Assembly: GCA_024336345.1 (NCBI GenBank)
Contig: JANFOG010000004.1
Span: forward strand, 186,001 to 250,000
DNA: 64,000 nucleotides
Direction: 5' to 3'
From: Mariannaea sp. PMI_226
Lineage: Eukaryota > Ascomycota > Sordariomycetes > Hypocreales > Nectriaceae
Both the position numbers and the translations under genes were made by a program. Within the stretch, counting starts at the first letter, position 1, and each line of letters opens with the position of its first letter. Of this stretch, positions 34,166 through 44,987 are shown one piece after another. Under the pieces are notes generated by a model. It saw nothing but the letters and a program-made list of their open reading frames with translations, searched no databases and had not been told where the DNA came from.

Positions 34166-35613
34166 CTACAAATCCAAGAAGAGTTTCCACAGGATGGAAA
34201 ACAGCAACCCTTGCAATCCGTTGGCGAGAATTCTGGTCTTCAGTCCACGTCCAAACAGCCCAAGGACTCCGTCGACGCGGACAACGGCCCTGGCAGCCTC
34301 AACTACAGGGATAAAAATATTAGGGGCATTGCAACATTTCTTGAGTTTCTGTGCGGATACTTACCATATGACACCTTTGTGTCATTTACCTGTCGATAAG
34401 TCTTGATCACTCTCAACGAGTTCGAGATGGAGTCAGATACGATGGATGCGCAGAAACCGATAAGGGCTAGACGCAGCAACCACCAAACCAGAGGGTGTCT
34501 AGGAGGCTCCGTGAGAAGTTCAGATAGTAGGTTGTACTGTATTTGTGGTTAGCTAACGTATTCCGTTGCACAAAAAGAAGCCGGATGATTTCGGGGTTAG
34601 TTACAGTTGCAAACCAAGGATAATGCCCGACAAACGTAGCGGCAGCCGTTGCCAAAGCCCCCCACCAGAGGCTTCCAAGTCCATTTGTCTTGATGCGACG
34701 GCGCAGAAGTGATGTCCCACGAGCTCCCTGAGCCTGGAGCGTTGTTTTCAGCGTGTCAATTGGCGTAAGAAGCATTCGAAAGCACGCGGCACTAAGCAAC
34801 CCCTTGCTGTCAGTTTATAAAAACTACACGACTGAGTGAGGACCATAGTACCAAATAGATGCAAAGACAGTTTTTATAGGTGATGGCAACTTGTTCAAGA
34901 CGGAATTTGATTGGAGTAGGGCCAGGATTCCAACGTTGGCTGCCGTATCACCGAATCTCGACACCGGGCCTAATTTTGGTTCAGAACGCGAGGTAAACAC
35001 TTGGAGGCGACAATTGTCAAGGAATAAATACCTTGTACAAGTGCTGCACCGATGCCTTGATAATAGCGTCGAGCTCCCCCTTCTTCGTAAAGAGTGCGGG
35101 TGGCCGATGTGAACGACGTTCCATATCGGTACTGGTAGTTCATCACCGTGCGAAGGGGCTTGAGTTGGTGTCAGTTCAAGAATCCTGAGACGAACAGGAG
35201 GACATCTAGCTGACCATGAGTAGAAGAACTTGCAAAACCATAGCTGCAGCCCCGCTGAGCCCTCCTCCGAGCGCTTTTTTGAGAGCCCCTTCGAGATCAA
35301 ACTGGTCCATATATTAGCATATACTATTGAGAGAATGATAGTCGAACGTGGAGTGAATGCGCAGTGAATGCGCAGTGAATGCAGAGTGGACGCGACATAC
35401 ATCTGTATCCTCGGCATCATTCCAGGCCTTGACGAAGATAGCGAGTATGAATATTGCAATGACGGCCCAAAATATCCGCCAGAGATAGCGGCGACGCGGA
35501 CTACCCTCATCCTGCGGGTCAGCTTGGACGACCTGAGTATCATCAGCTTCGGCACGGCTTTCCAAATCGCCGAGGAGGGGGCTTCGTTCGTTGTGCACCG
35601 AGGCGGAAGCCAT
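34166..35613 (-). CDS. mitochondrial carrier family (SLC25-like) membrane protein
   Basis: Seven exons (35613-35401, 35301-35215, 35158-35032, 34969-34852, 34791-34605, 34536-34365, 34302-34166) give 346 aa. Every junction closes in phase. The N-terminal 40 residues are polar, followed by one hydrophobic segment (YLWRIFWAVIAIFILAIFVKAW, about 43-64). The carrier region includes GGGLSGAAAMVLQVLLLMPLRT, EEGGARRYYQGIGAALVQGP, FRMLLTPIDTLKTTLQAQG (a degenerate PxDxxKT signature), SNSLRVIKTYRQ and FGRGLKTRILANGLQG. This fungal subgroup is divergent from classical solute carriers. The transported substrate is unknown. Membrane and mitochondrial location is by family. Confidence 0.88.
35351..35382. 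repeat. 11-bp tandem repeat inside intron 1 of the carrier gene
   Basis: The unit GCAGTGAATGC occurs three times in a row, the first copy one base shorter (GAGTGAATGC). It lies entirely within the first intron of the mitochondrial carrier gene. Confidence 0.8.
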
Positions 35614-37111
35614 GGTTGCTGCTGTAGCTGTATCTCAAGGGATACCAGCAGAGTGTTGATAGTTCTAACAAGACCCTTATTAGGACAAAAGCAATGGGAA
35701 TAGCTGTTCCCCGCTGGAACGGTGCAATAATTAGTCAGGTGGTGTCTTGCGTGCTTGAGTCGCTAAAATGACGTATCGCCGGGATCTCCGATGTCCGAAG
35801 TGCGCGCCCACATCATGCTGGGTCATCTCAGAAGGGTTAAAATGGAATCGAGTTTGGAATCAAAAATGAACAAGTATTAAGTCCACCAGTCGAAGAAAAT
35901 AGATAATCGCATACGTAGATGAATTTTGTTCAAAAATACCTTGAGGTTGGTTCATTTCACAGGTTGATCATTGCCGTCTGTGTGTGGGACTATTGGCGGC
36001 AAAACCTACACTATCTAGGTGCCTACCTCCATTGATTTGATCTGTACTGTACCTAATTAGGTACAATAGGAGGCCTGAATAGAGCGGGTGCACCCGAGAT
36101 GATGTTATTATACCTTTGGGTGGGATAAACCCCAATTTTTAAGCATGCACATCTGTCAGCATCAAAGATGGATGAAGTGTAGGGTTAATGTCGCTCCAAT
36201 CAAATTGGCGAGTATTGCAGATTACTTTTGGGAAAACAACATGTCAAATCTTGAATGTCAGAATGTCATAAGACGACTTGGAATGGATGCGACCGAAATA
36301 GAGCGCACGCATCGATCACATCGGCCAAATTCAATAGAGCCCAAAGGAAAAAAGCGCTGAGTAACATTTGTTCGTTCAACGTACTTTGCAGAACATCGGA
36401 GAGTATACAAGCATTGCAAACCAACAAAAAACAGAAAGAAAAAAAAAAGGAGGATGTCTATTCATGAGGACATCATTTTATCTCCATTCATAGAGAATTT
36501 GGCTATGAAAAATGATGATATAAAGAACAGATTCAGAATTTAGCCAATAATCTCTTCGTACTTTCCGCCAATATGACGGAACTCAGGACGTGCTGGAGCA
36601 CTTCTCAGTGTCAAAATTTTGAACAACTAGTCAGTCACTGTAGAATATGTGTTGAGAAATGAATTTCCAAATCTCTGTATAGTTGGGACATCATCCACCT
36701 GGAACTAATCGAACGGCAGCCTGGTGTTCTGGCGTCTGCCATGTTGTTGCTCCTTAGCTGCTTAATGAGACAAAGCCTAGTGTTGTGCTCTTGGTCTCCT
36801 GCATTCAAGATACCTACCCTTTCAACTTCCGGGACGTGATGTAAACCCATTTGATAAACTTACACACGTCCATCTCAACTTGAGCGCACTCACATACTCA
36901 TTTCCGAGTTGCAGATACAAAGTCAAACTGATCGAGTAATCAAAAGTCATACTAGATTGGCTATTTACAGTTAGTTTATTCATTGGGAAAGTCTATAAGC
37001 CATATAAATACTGATTTATGAGCCGTGCGGTTTGCCGGAAATTCCATCTAGTTCTAGTCAACGACTGTGGTCATCTAGTCTTGTTCCTCCATCCCTCGTT
37101 GAATATAGCCT
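35614..37111. other. intergenic region without recognised gene
   Basis: About 1.5 kb holding the carrier gene promoter and the 3' flank of the acetyltransferase gene. Short frames (for example 36145-36467) are low-complexity Lys-rich and not recognisable. Confidence 0.5.
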
Positions 37112-37947
37112 TTATAGTTGCGGGTCAGGCATGTTCCTGTAAGGATTTTTTGGATCTGCAAGCTCCTCTTCGACGGATTGAATCTTCTGAACAACCTTGG
37201 CCGGCGCACCCAAAGCAACTGAGTAAGGTGGGATGCTCTTGGTTACCACGGCTCCAGCACCAATCGTGCAGCCACGACCAATCGTCACACCCGGCAGAAT
37301 TATGACTCCGCCGCCAATCCAGCAGTCGTCCTCAATCCTAATCGGATGCCCAAACTCCACACACTTGATGCGCGAAAGGACGCTGGTCTCATGACCTGCT
37401 GTATAAATGGACACGTTTGGGCCCATCATGACTCTGTCACCAATTATCACCAGGCTTGTGTCGAGGATAGTCAAGCTATATCAAATTATGATAAGTACTC
37501 ATATATCTCAGTTTTCTCAAAGGGGGGGAGTCCGGAATGTGAGCCTCATACCCAAAGTTCATGAAGCAGTACTCGCCGATAATGATATTGCTGCCGTAAT
37601 CCGGATTGAAGGGTGGCTCGATGAATGTACCCTTGCCGACTCGTCCGAGCATCTCCTGCATGACCTCTCCACGCTTCTCTGTTACTTCTTCAAATGATCC
37701 AGAGTTGGGATCAAAGTGGTTATACTTGTATGACAGGCATCGTGCTCTATGGCGGCCCTCCAAAAGCTTTGGGTGCAACGGGTTGTAACTGTGATGTCAG
37801 AATGAAAAACTAGCATTTTTTTTTTTTAGCAAGAAGGGGTTCTTACAGCATTCCTGAGATCATTTTGTCATACTCCTCACAGAACGGGATGTCTTTGAGA
37901 CTCCTGGAGAGCGCAATAAGCTCGTGGTCCAGCTCTTGCTTGGCCAT
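37112..37947 (-). CDS. maltose/galactoside O-acetyltransferase-like protein (left-handed beta-helix, hexapeptide repeats)
   Basis: Three exons (37947-37847, 37788-37552, 37475-37112) give 233 aa. The N-terminal cap is the maltose acetyltransferase module (DIPFCEEYDKMISGMLYNPL, LLEGRHRARCL). The hexapeptide-repeat helix runs from about residue 75 to 205: NIIIGEYCFMNFG, LTILDTSLVIIGDRVMMGPNVSIYTAGHE (His near the active site), PIRIEDDCWIGGGVIILPGVTIGRGCTIGAGAVVTKSIPP. The enzyme transfers acetyl from acetyl-CoA to a sugar hydroxyl in the cytosol, probably as a trimer. The acceptor sugar is not known for fungal members. Length is slightly longer than the roughly 185-200 aa bacterial enzymes. Confidence 0.92.
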
Positions 37948-39581
37948 GACGAAAGTTGGTGTGACTGAAGTGGAATTGTAAAAGTTGTGACCGACAGGAA
38001 TAGCTCTAGGTGATTGAGAAAGTAGTTTGCTGAGAGTGCAATGTTAGTTTTTGAAGAATTGTCCGGCCAGTTCTGGAGAATGGCAGAGATCTTAAAGGAG
38101 TAATACTCGGGGGTGTCACGTGGATACTTTCGATGCCGGACCGACGATGCGGACAACTGGCAGGACGTGAATAGCCTCATCTGGTTAGCGTCTCAGGTAC
38201 CACATTTTGATCAGCAACCAGTAGTGACTCAATTCTTCGCTTCTACGACTACTTCCACGAACGAGTTATACAATCCAAGTATATGCAGCTCCACGGTTCA
38301 GCTATTATAGAGGTTTTAAATGGAAATATTCAAGCCTTAGTGGTCAAAGTTTCTCCAAGATACAATAGAGGGCAAGTCTTCGGTACCTGAGGTGCTATCA
38401 GCCTCAAGACTGCACGGCAACTCTGGCTTCAACCTTTCGTTAATTGATGCATCAACTACCTATGTAAAGTAGCACTGAATTATTTAACCGTATCCAACTG
38501 AGACCGTGCATCCCGAAGACCTATCGAGTTGTATACCTCGATCCCGGGCAAACCTCCTGCTCTAGTCAGTATCCTGATCCTTGGCGGAGGTGGTTTGTCA
38601 TAACCCCCCATTATATATCTCAGAACTAGCTAGGTAGCTATGCATTCTTCACCTCTTCTGTCGTCCGGGCCATCTCAGCGAGGCCAATAGAACCAAACAA
38701 GGCCGGGCTTCAAAGAACTTGTGCTGAGGGGAAGTGGGCCATTTCCACTTGGAACTCTTGGCATCGCTTGAATTATTCGGCGAAGCTCTTCTGCATCTTT
38801 CCCGTTACTAGCATGATTATTGTTGGCAGTGGCACATCTTCTCCAATCGGCGATTTATTCGGACGAAACTATCGGCCCAGTATGGTTTCCGTATCCGCAT
38901 ACCTATAAATACCTAGACAAGGAGCCGGTTTGGTGTGAAACGTCTAAAGTTCAAACATTTACTTAGAACTTAGACTGTAATAAAAAGATATTGATCATAC
39001 ATCATCCGTTTATCACGAATGATCCTCTTTGAGGGCGGTGTTGCTCGGGTGTTTGTGAGCCATTCATTGGAGACACTTTGGGAATAAAATTAACAGCCTT
39101 CCACCAAGCAACTTGTGGAATTATGAATGTAAAGGAAACCTGAGCTATGAAACTGTCCGTAGTTTGATCCATCAGGAGAAATTATCGGACCTTGGACTTC
39201 GTTAGGTTCTCAATCAACAGAGCCAAAGAGTAAGACAGGTAAGCCCTCAAAAGGGAACAAATTGAATGAGAATCGTTTTATCCATCAAAATAAAGATAAT
39301 ACAACAATATGATTAGATAGTACTCACCCGGTGAGGAGCGAATCAGGGGATTATCTTGATAAGCGCCTAGGTACGTAACATCCATGAATGTCAAACAAAT
39401 ATGGAGCTTTGCTATGCTAATGTGATGTAAATGCAAAGCCAAGGTACAGTGGGTAGGTACCTACCTCACCGAAAACCCACTATAAGTTTAGCCCCATTCT
39501 TCACCGTCCCACACCGTGGACCATGCCGCATCAAGCTTCTTCCAAGAACCTCACAAGCACCCAAATGTCGTCTTCTTCGCC
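37948..39581. promoter_or_regulatory. divergent spacer between acetyltransferase and TFIIIC-subunit genes
   Basis: A 1.6-kb region with no supported gene. It carries promoters for both flanking genes, which are divergently transcribed. Confidence 0.45.
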
Positions 39582-41780
39582 ATGAGAACGCGCAAGTCGA
39601 ACCGCACAAAGAGCTACAAGGTCGAAAAGTATGACTTTGAAGCAAGCTCTGACGAAGACATAGTCCACAAACGCGACAAGAAGGCAGACGCAAATGACGA
39701 TAATTTTGACGTCGTTGCTGCCGCTGAGGAAAGCGCAGCAGATGAAGATGAAGTCGGCTTTGAGCGCGAAGCCATGGGGTCGGACGCCTCTGTGAGCGAT
39801 CCCGATGGAATCCCCGATAGATTCGCAAGGCAGAACATCAAGCTCATCAAACCGTTCAATGTCCGAGCTGTCGGTGTCACTGGCTATCTCGACGTTGAGC
39901 CTGTAGCCGCCGATGGGCGCATAGTGAGGGCATACTGTGGACCGTACGATCGCAGTATCCGGGGCAATGCCCTCGTAGATATGTGGTATGGTCGTCACGA
40001 CGGAGGAGTCCAGAAGGCTCGAGACATGCTGGATCGGTGGATGGACTGGACTGTATTGCCGCCTCGGTCCAAACTGGATGAGAGGGGCCAACGAGACAAA
40101 GGTGTCTGGTCTCCCAACTTCTTCGAGAGAGAGGCGTATAATGCTCAGCATTGGTATGAGAGGATTAGAGGTAGCGCGATTCGAGATGCATCATTTTTAC
40201 AGTTATCCGAGGAGGAATCCCGACCGTACCAAATGCAGCGGAGACATTTGCCCGTGTTGATGGGACCCCACGACTCCCAGGAGGAAGTCATGTTCAACCC
40301 CGGCGACTCATTCGCCCTCTCACAGACTGGGCTGCCAATAATTCCAGACCCTTCCAACTCCAATGCTGTCGCAGGGTGGATGCTCGATGTAGGTGGTATC
40401 GTCACCAGCATGAACTGGGCCCCTCAACACAAGCCCAATGCAACACAACTCCTCGCCATGAGTGTCATTCCACACTCCGACCAAGAGCACTACGATTTTG
40501 GGCAGGATTCCATAAAGCCTGACCACCAAAGATACGGCGTAATTCAGCTGTGGGAATTCGTTGGGCAACGGGATGCCGAGGGGTTCGTTCGTCCCTCGGC
40601 AAATCGTCCTACGCTTCGAAGGACCATATGCACAGATCATGGCCGCGTCCGGAGAGTCAAATGGAGCCCCGCTTGCGAACTTCTCGCCGTCATTTGCAGC
40701 GATGGGAGGGTACATATCATCGAGGCTGGCGGTGAGGGAGATGGGGGCTACGGTAAGTTTTTGTGTCTCTATGCTCTTAACAGTGAATAGCCAGGTACCT
40801 AATTATATGTCTTAGAAAAAGTTGTACAGCCAATTGCCATCTTCGAATTTCCAGAGGAGGAAAACATCGAAGCAACATCTCTGGCTTGGATCAACTTCAA
40901 TCGCGTTGTTGTCGGCTGCACCGACGGCTCCATCTCACTTTGGTCGGTCCAGCCAAGTCGCCTCCTGTCCCGCCATCCTGTCCACCACAACATAATTATC
41001 GATCTCGTCTCAGGCTATCCTTCCATGCCTTATATTGTTGCCTCATACCCCGTTGGTGGAACCGTGAGGCTCGTCGACCTTCGAGCTCCCAGCTTGGAAA
41101 CCACCGAAGTCCAAAACTTGACTGTAGCAACGCAACCGCATCTCCTAGGATATAGCGATCACCTCCTCGGCTTCTTCTCCCTCTATCCCTCTGCCGGTGT
41201 TCTCAATAGCCAGATCGGATTCATGCACCATGCCCAATATCCTATCGCTCGTCGAGTCTTTACGGGGCACAGTTTTCCAACCTGCCTGTCGGTTGGCCGC
41301 ACGCATCCGTATCTGTTGATCGGAGCGATGGATGGATCTCTCTGCGCAATAAACCCACAGGTTGAGTTATTCAGTAACCGTCGCGAGCCATCAGATCGCA
41401 TCAGAGTCTTTCATCACGAACATCGGTCGGCCAACCTTCTACCTAAAACTTCACCAGCCGGGGTGCGAGGGATGTCTCGGATCCTGCAGGGCTTTGTGCT
41501 AGAGCGGAACGTCAATCCCAAAACGGACTTACGGCCACCAGCTAAGAAAGGCAAGAAGGCGAAGAAGAGCGATGCTGAGGCAACTCGCAGGGACGAAGAC
41601 GAGGACGGGGGCGGTATCACGGACCCCACCAGGGCGGTGCTTTATGAGCCGCTAACAAGAATCACGGTGGTTGAATGGAATCCAAACGAGGAGTATGGGT
41701 GCTGGGCGGCAGCGGCAATGGGATCAGGGTTGGTACGGGTCATGGATCTAGGATTGGACAAGAGGGATGATACCACGTAA
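39582..41780 (+). CDS. TFIIIC subunit, WD40-repeat protein (Tfc6/Sfc6-like)
   Basis: Two exons (39582-40752, 40816-41780) give 711 aa. I start at MRTRKSNRTKSYKVEKYDF rather than at the ATG 66 bases upstream. The N-terminus is basic then acidic (SSDEDIVHKRDKKADANDD). The body has WD-like repeats, for example GGIVTSMNWAPQHKP, RVRRVKWSPACELLAVICSDGRVHIIE, SLAWINFNRVVVGCTDGSISLW and THPYLLIGAMDGSLCAIN, and a late Lys-rich insert (PPAKKGKKAKK). Budding-yeast Tfc6 and fission-yeast Sfc6 are part of TFIIIC, which recognises B-box promoters for RNA polymerase III. Assignment rests on overall layout and the RSIRGNALVDMWYGRHD-type N-terminal region. It converges on the PAQR gene with 60 bp between stops. 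Confidence 0.78.
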
Positions 41781-41840
41781 TTGATACCAAAAGAAAAAAA
41801 TTTTAATTATGCACAAGAAACACTCCATGGCCTGGTTGCA

Positions 41841-42928
41841 TCAGCCATGAAGACATTGAGACCCCATGACCGTGTGGTGGTAGTCAAATGCCTTGGCCAT
41901 ACCATAAAAGTGCGTCATGGCTGCCATGACAACGAACATGTGGAAGATTTGATGAGAACTTCCCCAGATGTCGAAGGAGCCAGGCGCGCTCCTCTCGGGC
42001 CAACGAGCCTGTTGAAGTGTCAGCATGAATCAAGCAAGACGAGAAAACTGAGTATCCAACACCACGTACAGCATAGAGAACAGCACCTAGAATGTACATT
42101 GCTCCGTGAAGAATGACCCAACTGAGGCTCATCCGGTCCTCCAGATCCTGGATGCCATAGATCAAGGCACCATGGATGACTGGAACAACGCCAGAGAGTC
42201 CAAGAGCAATGAAAATGCCAGCGCGGTACGGACGCCATGCCGGGGTACGAAAGCGTTCAACCCATGATACAATGGTGCAGCCAACTCCAAGAAGGCAGAT
42301 CTTGATAATGTTAGTCAGTCTCCATAAGCCCCATGTCATGGGGTTCCCGTAGTGTCCGGATCACACATACCGCAGATAGATACATCTCCATCAAGTATGG
42401 CTTGCAAAAGAATCCATAGTACAATGCAGGGAAATAACTGCCCACGATCAAAGCTACAATGCCGGTATAATCGAGTTTGTTCCCCCACTTGGCCACCGTC
42501 TCGCTGTGGTTGCACAAGGCATGATAGGTCGCGCTCATACCCAGGCAGGCGACGGCACCGCCAAAGAAGCACGCGAAGATTGCGACATCCATCGCCGACG
42601 CAGAGTCATATCGCTGATGCACCACCTGATAAACATAGGCGCCGCCGACGAGGAAGGCAATGGCACCAAGGAGATGCGACCAGATGTTAACGGACTCATT
42701 GTGTAGGTAGAAGAGCGATTGAAACGAGTGCAAGTACGAGCCGCGGGAGTCGCGGTAGCCAGAGCGGATGAAGTGGTTATCGCGGCGCCACGCAGGAAGG
42801 TCATCCCAGAGGAGCAGAAGAGTCCGCTCGAGTTTCTGTTCCATGGATCTGGCCGTGTCGATTATGGTTTCCGTGGTGGAAAGCCGGCGTTGGCGGAGGC
42901 CATCATCGCCTTGCTTTGAGCGAGACAT
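41841..42928 (-). CDS. PAQR family seven-transmembrane protein (Izh/adiponectin receptor/hemolysin III-like)
   Basis: Three exons (42928-42371, 42300-42070, 42008-41841) give 318 aa. Seven hydrophobic segments follow a polar N-terminus of about 75 residues. The family's metal-binding and signature positions are present: [18 protein letters not shown] before TM1, [26 protein letters not shown] at TM2-TM3, and [14 protein letters not shown] near TM7, supplying the three His plus Ser/Asp set of the zinc site. Yeast Izh proteins affect zinc and sterol homeostasis; relatives act as ceramidase-like receptors. Ligand and activity here are unknown. Confidence 0.92.
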
Positions 42929-43741
42929 CTTTGATACTAAGGGTGGTGACGATTTTCAAGTTACACACGCACGAGATGCTTGGACAACTGCTGTCAGACA
43001 AAGTCGATTCATTTATTCGTACGAGTATCGTGTAGTTTTCATCATGATGGGTCCAGGTCCACGAGTTGGGAATTCGCAACCCCATGTTGGCCACTGTTTT
43101 TGTTGGGACAAGCACATGAAATCTGTCAGAGAGGATCCCGAGGCTACCTAGTAAATCTGAGAGATCGCCTCTTGAATCGCGAAGACCCACTGATTTGGGA
43201 AAAGAGATCTGCTCTATTTTCAGCGGGGTTTTGAAGATGCCGACGGCGAATTCACCTCAGCCCGGTTCGGTTTTTTTTTCTCCTATCCTAATGAAGGCTA
43301 TGAATTCGTTGAAGTCGTGTTGCTGGAGCCCGCGTCCATCAAAAAACCATACACACAAGGTAATGGTTGGGGATGGTGCAACCAGCCAGTTAGTAATTCT
43401 ACTGCTCCACCAGTCAAAGTCCCACAGAGCGGGTATAAGCAAGCATTGGTACTAACAGTACCTTATTATGCTGCAAGAGTACAACATTGAACACGAACAA
43501 TCATATCACATCAAATCAAGACACTCTCATAAATGGCTAGATACGTCAGCACATGGAAGAAGTCATGGCATAAAAATTCATATCTCATCCACCATCAGAG
43601 ATTGCTGCGTACTATCCATATACAACATGTGAGGATAGGCAAATAAAATCACCTCACGCCATCGCTTGGGGAAAAAAAGAAACCTCTGGCGTTGGGGGTC
43701 GCATTCAATCACCACCTTCACCGTCGTATCCAAAAGCACAT
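42929..43741. other. spacer between PAQR and TMA7 genes
   Basis: It holds the PAQR promoter and the TMA7 3' flank. No protein-like frame is seen. Confidence 0.5.
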
Positions 43742-44211
43742 CTATTTCTTGCCGCTCTTCTTAATGCCCTGTGCACCGGTGTTAAGAGGGCCTTTGCCGC
43801 CGGCCTTGGCAGCCATCTCCTTGCGAGCCTTCTCCTCTGTACTCATGTTAGCCTGGGCTATGTTCTCGTTTCGAGCCAGCCTGTTGCCTGAGACTGTCGT
43901 TGCCTCTGCGGCTGAAGGCGGGGGGGGCTCGACGCGTCGTGGGATCAGGTCTGGAATATCGTACCGGCACGCTTCTTGTCAAGGAAAGCCTTGTCGTCGT
44001 CGTCGTACTCCTTATTTTGCTTCTTGGCCGCCTTGAGGGGCTTCGCCTTGCCGCCTGTTTGGTGGTTTGGAGGGGTTAGTTTTCTGGTGACTTTGGAAAT
44101 TGGCGGCGAAGGACGGAACGATGCAGATGAGGACACGAAAATTTGAATGTCTAAGAGAGGAGCAGTGATCCAAAAAAAAAATTACATACCTTCTCTGTTG
44201 CTGCCACCCAT
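43742..44211 (-). CDS. TMA7: translation machinery-associated protein 7 homologue
   Basis: Three exons (44211-44190, 44054-43965, 43836-43742) give 68 aa, the usual size of the family. The protein begins MGGSNREGGKAKPLKAAKKQ, has the acidic centre EYDDDDKAFLDKKRAEEKARKEM and ends GPLNTGAQGIKKSGKK, all hallmark TMA7/CCDC72 elements. It is a small, basic, helical ribosome-associated protein in the cytoplasm. Yeast mutants have mild translation defects. The first coding exon is only 22 nt. The gene is divergent from the PRP4 kinase gene across 776 bp. Confidence 0.93.
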
Positions 44212-44987
44212 GATGAGATAAGTTTGGTTTTTTTGGTGTTTGTTGCGAAGAAAAATTTGAGTAAGAGAATGAGGGAGGATAGGCGGTGGTGCTGTGGCAA
44301 AGAAGTTGTCGCAAAAAGTTAGAGGCACCGACCCCCAACCCCTCCCAGAGGCAACCAAGACGCAACCAGCAACGATTAGGTAGGTTGGCAGGGGATATGC
44401 TTATTGAATCCACTAATAGGGCGTCTTGACCTCGCTGAAAGTTCCGTCCTTTAGGGACTTGGGCCACTGCAGCTATGGCGTTCCACAATCAGTGACTCCA
44501 TGTCCCGATGCTTACTTAATCGGGCATGGGTTTGCCTTTTTTGCCATGAGCATCACGACCCAGTTCGCCAAGACTGCGACTGCAATATCCTCCCCCTTCA
44601 CATCAACGTCCAGAAACAGTTTCAACCATTCGAGGCGCAAGAGGATTCACCCAAATACGCATCGCAAGGGCCACGGACAGTGAGATTTCAGATTACTCCG
44701 AAACCGATTTGTCCCATCCCAGCTGCCGCGACTTCTTCGTTTCCTCTCCCAATCCTTTCTTCGTGCCTCTTTTCCATCCTCTTCCACTCCAATCTCCATC
44801 CTTCAGTTTCGATTTTGAGCCCAGTACGAGTCACCACTCATCCGGTTCGGCTCTTTTCCCATCGTGTTCTACTTTCAAGCTCGCTGTGCTGACTCCTCTT
44901 GCCTTGTTCTCTTCCTCAAGGTCTCCAAAAAAAATAATCACAACATCGATACTCATAAAGATTGCATTCCATCGTACGTGAGACACC
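44212..44987. promoter_or_regulatory. divergent promoter region, TMA7 and PRP4 kinase
   Basis: A 776-bp spacer. The half near the kinase (about 44720-44920) is pyrimidine-rich (for example TCCTCTTCCACTCC), consistent with a fungal transcription start region. No gene is seen. Confidence 0.45.

Noticed and set aside
39516..39581. upstream ATG extending the TFIIIC-subunit gene by 22 residues
   Set aside because: The basic start MRTRKSNRTKSYK fits the family better and the extension is not protein-like relative to it; transcript data could reverse this.
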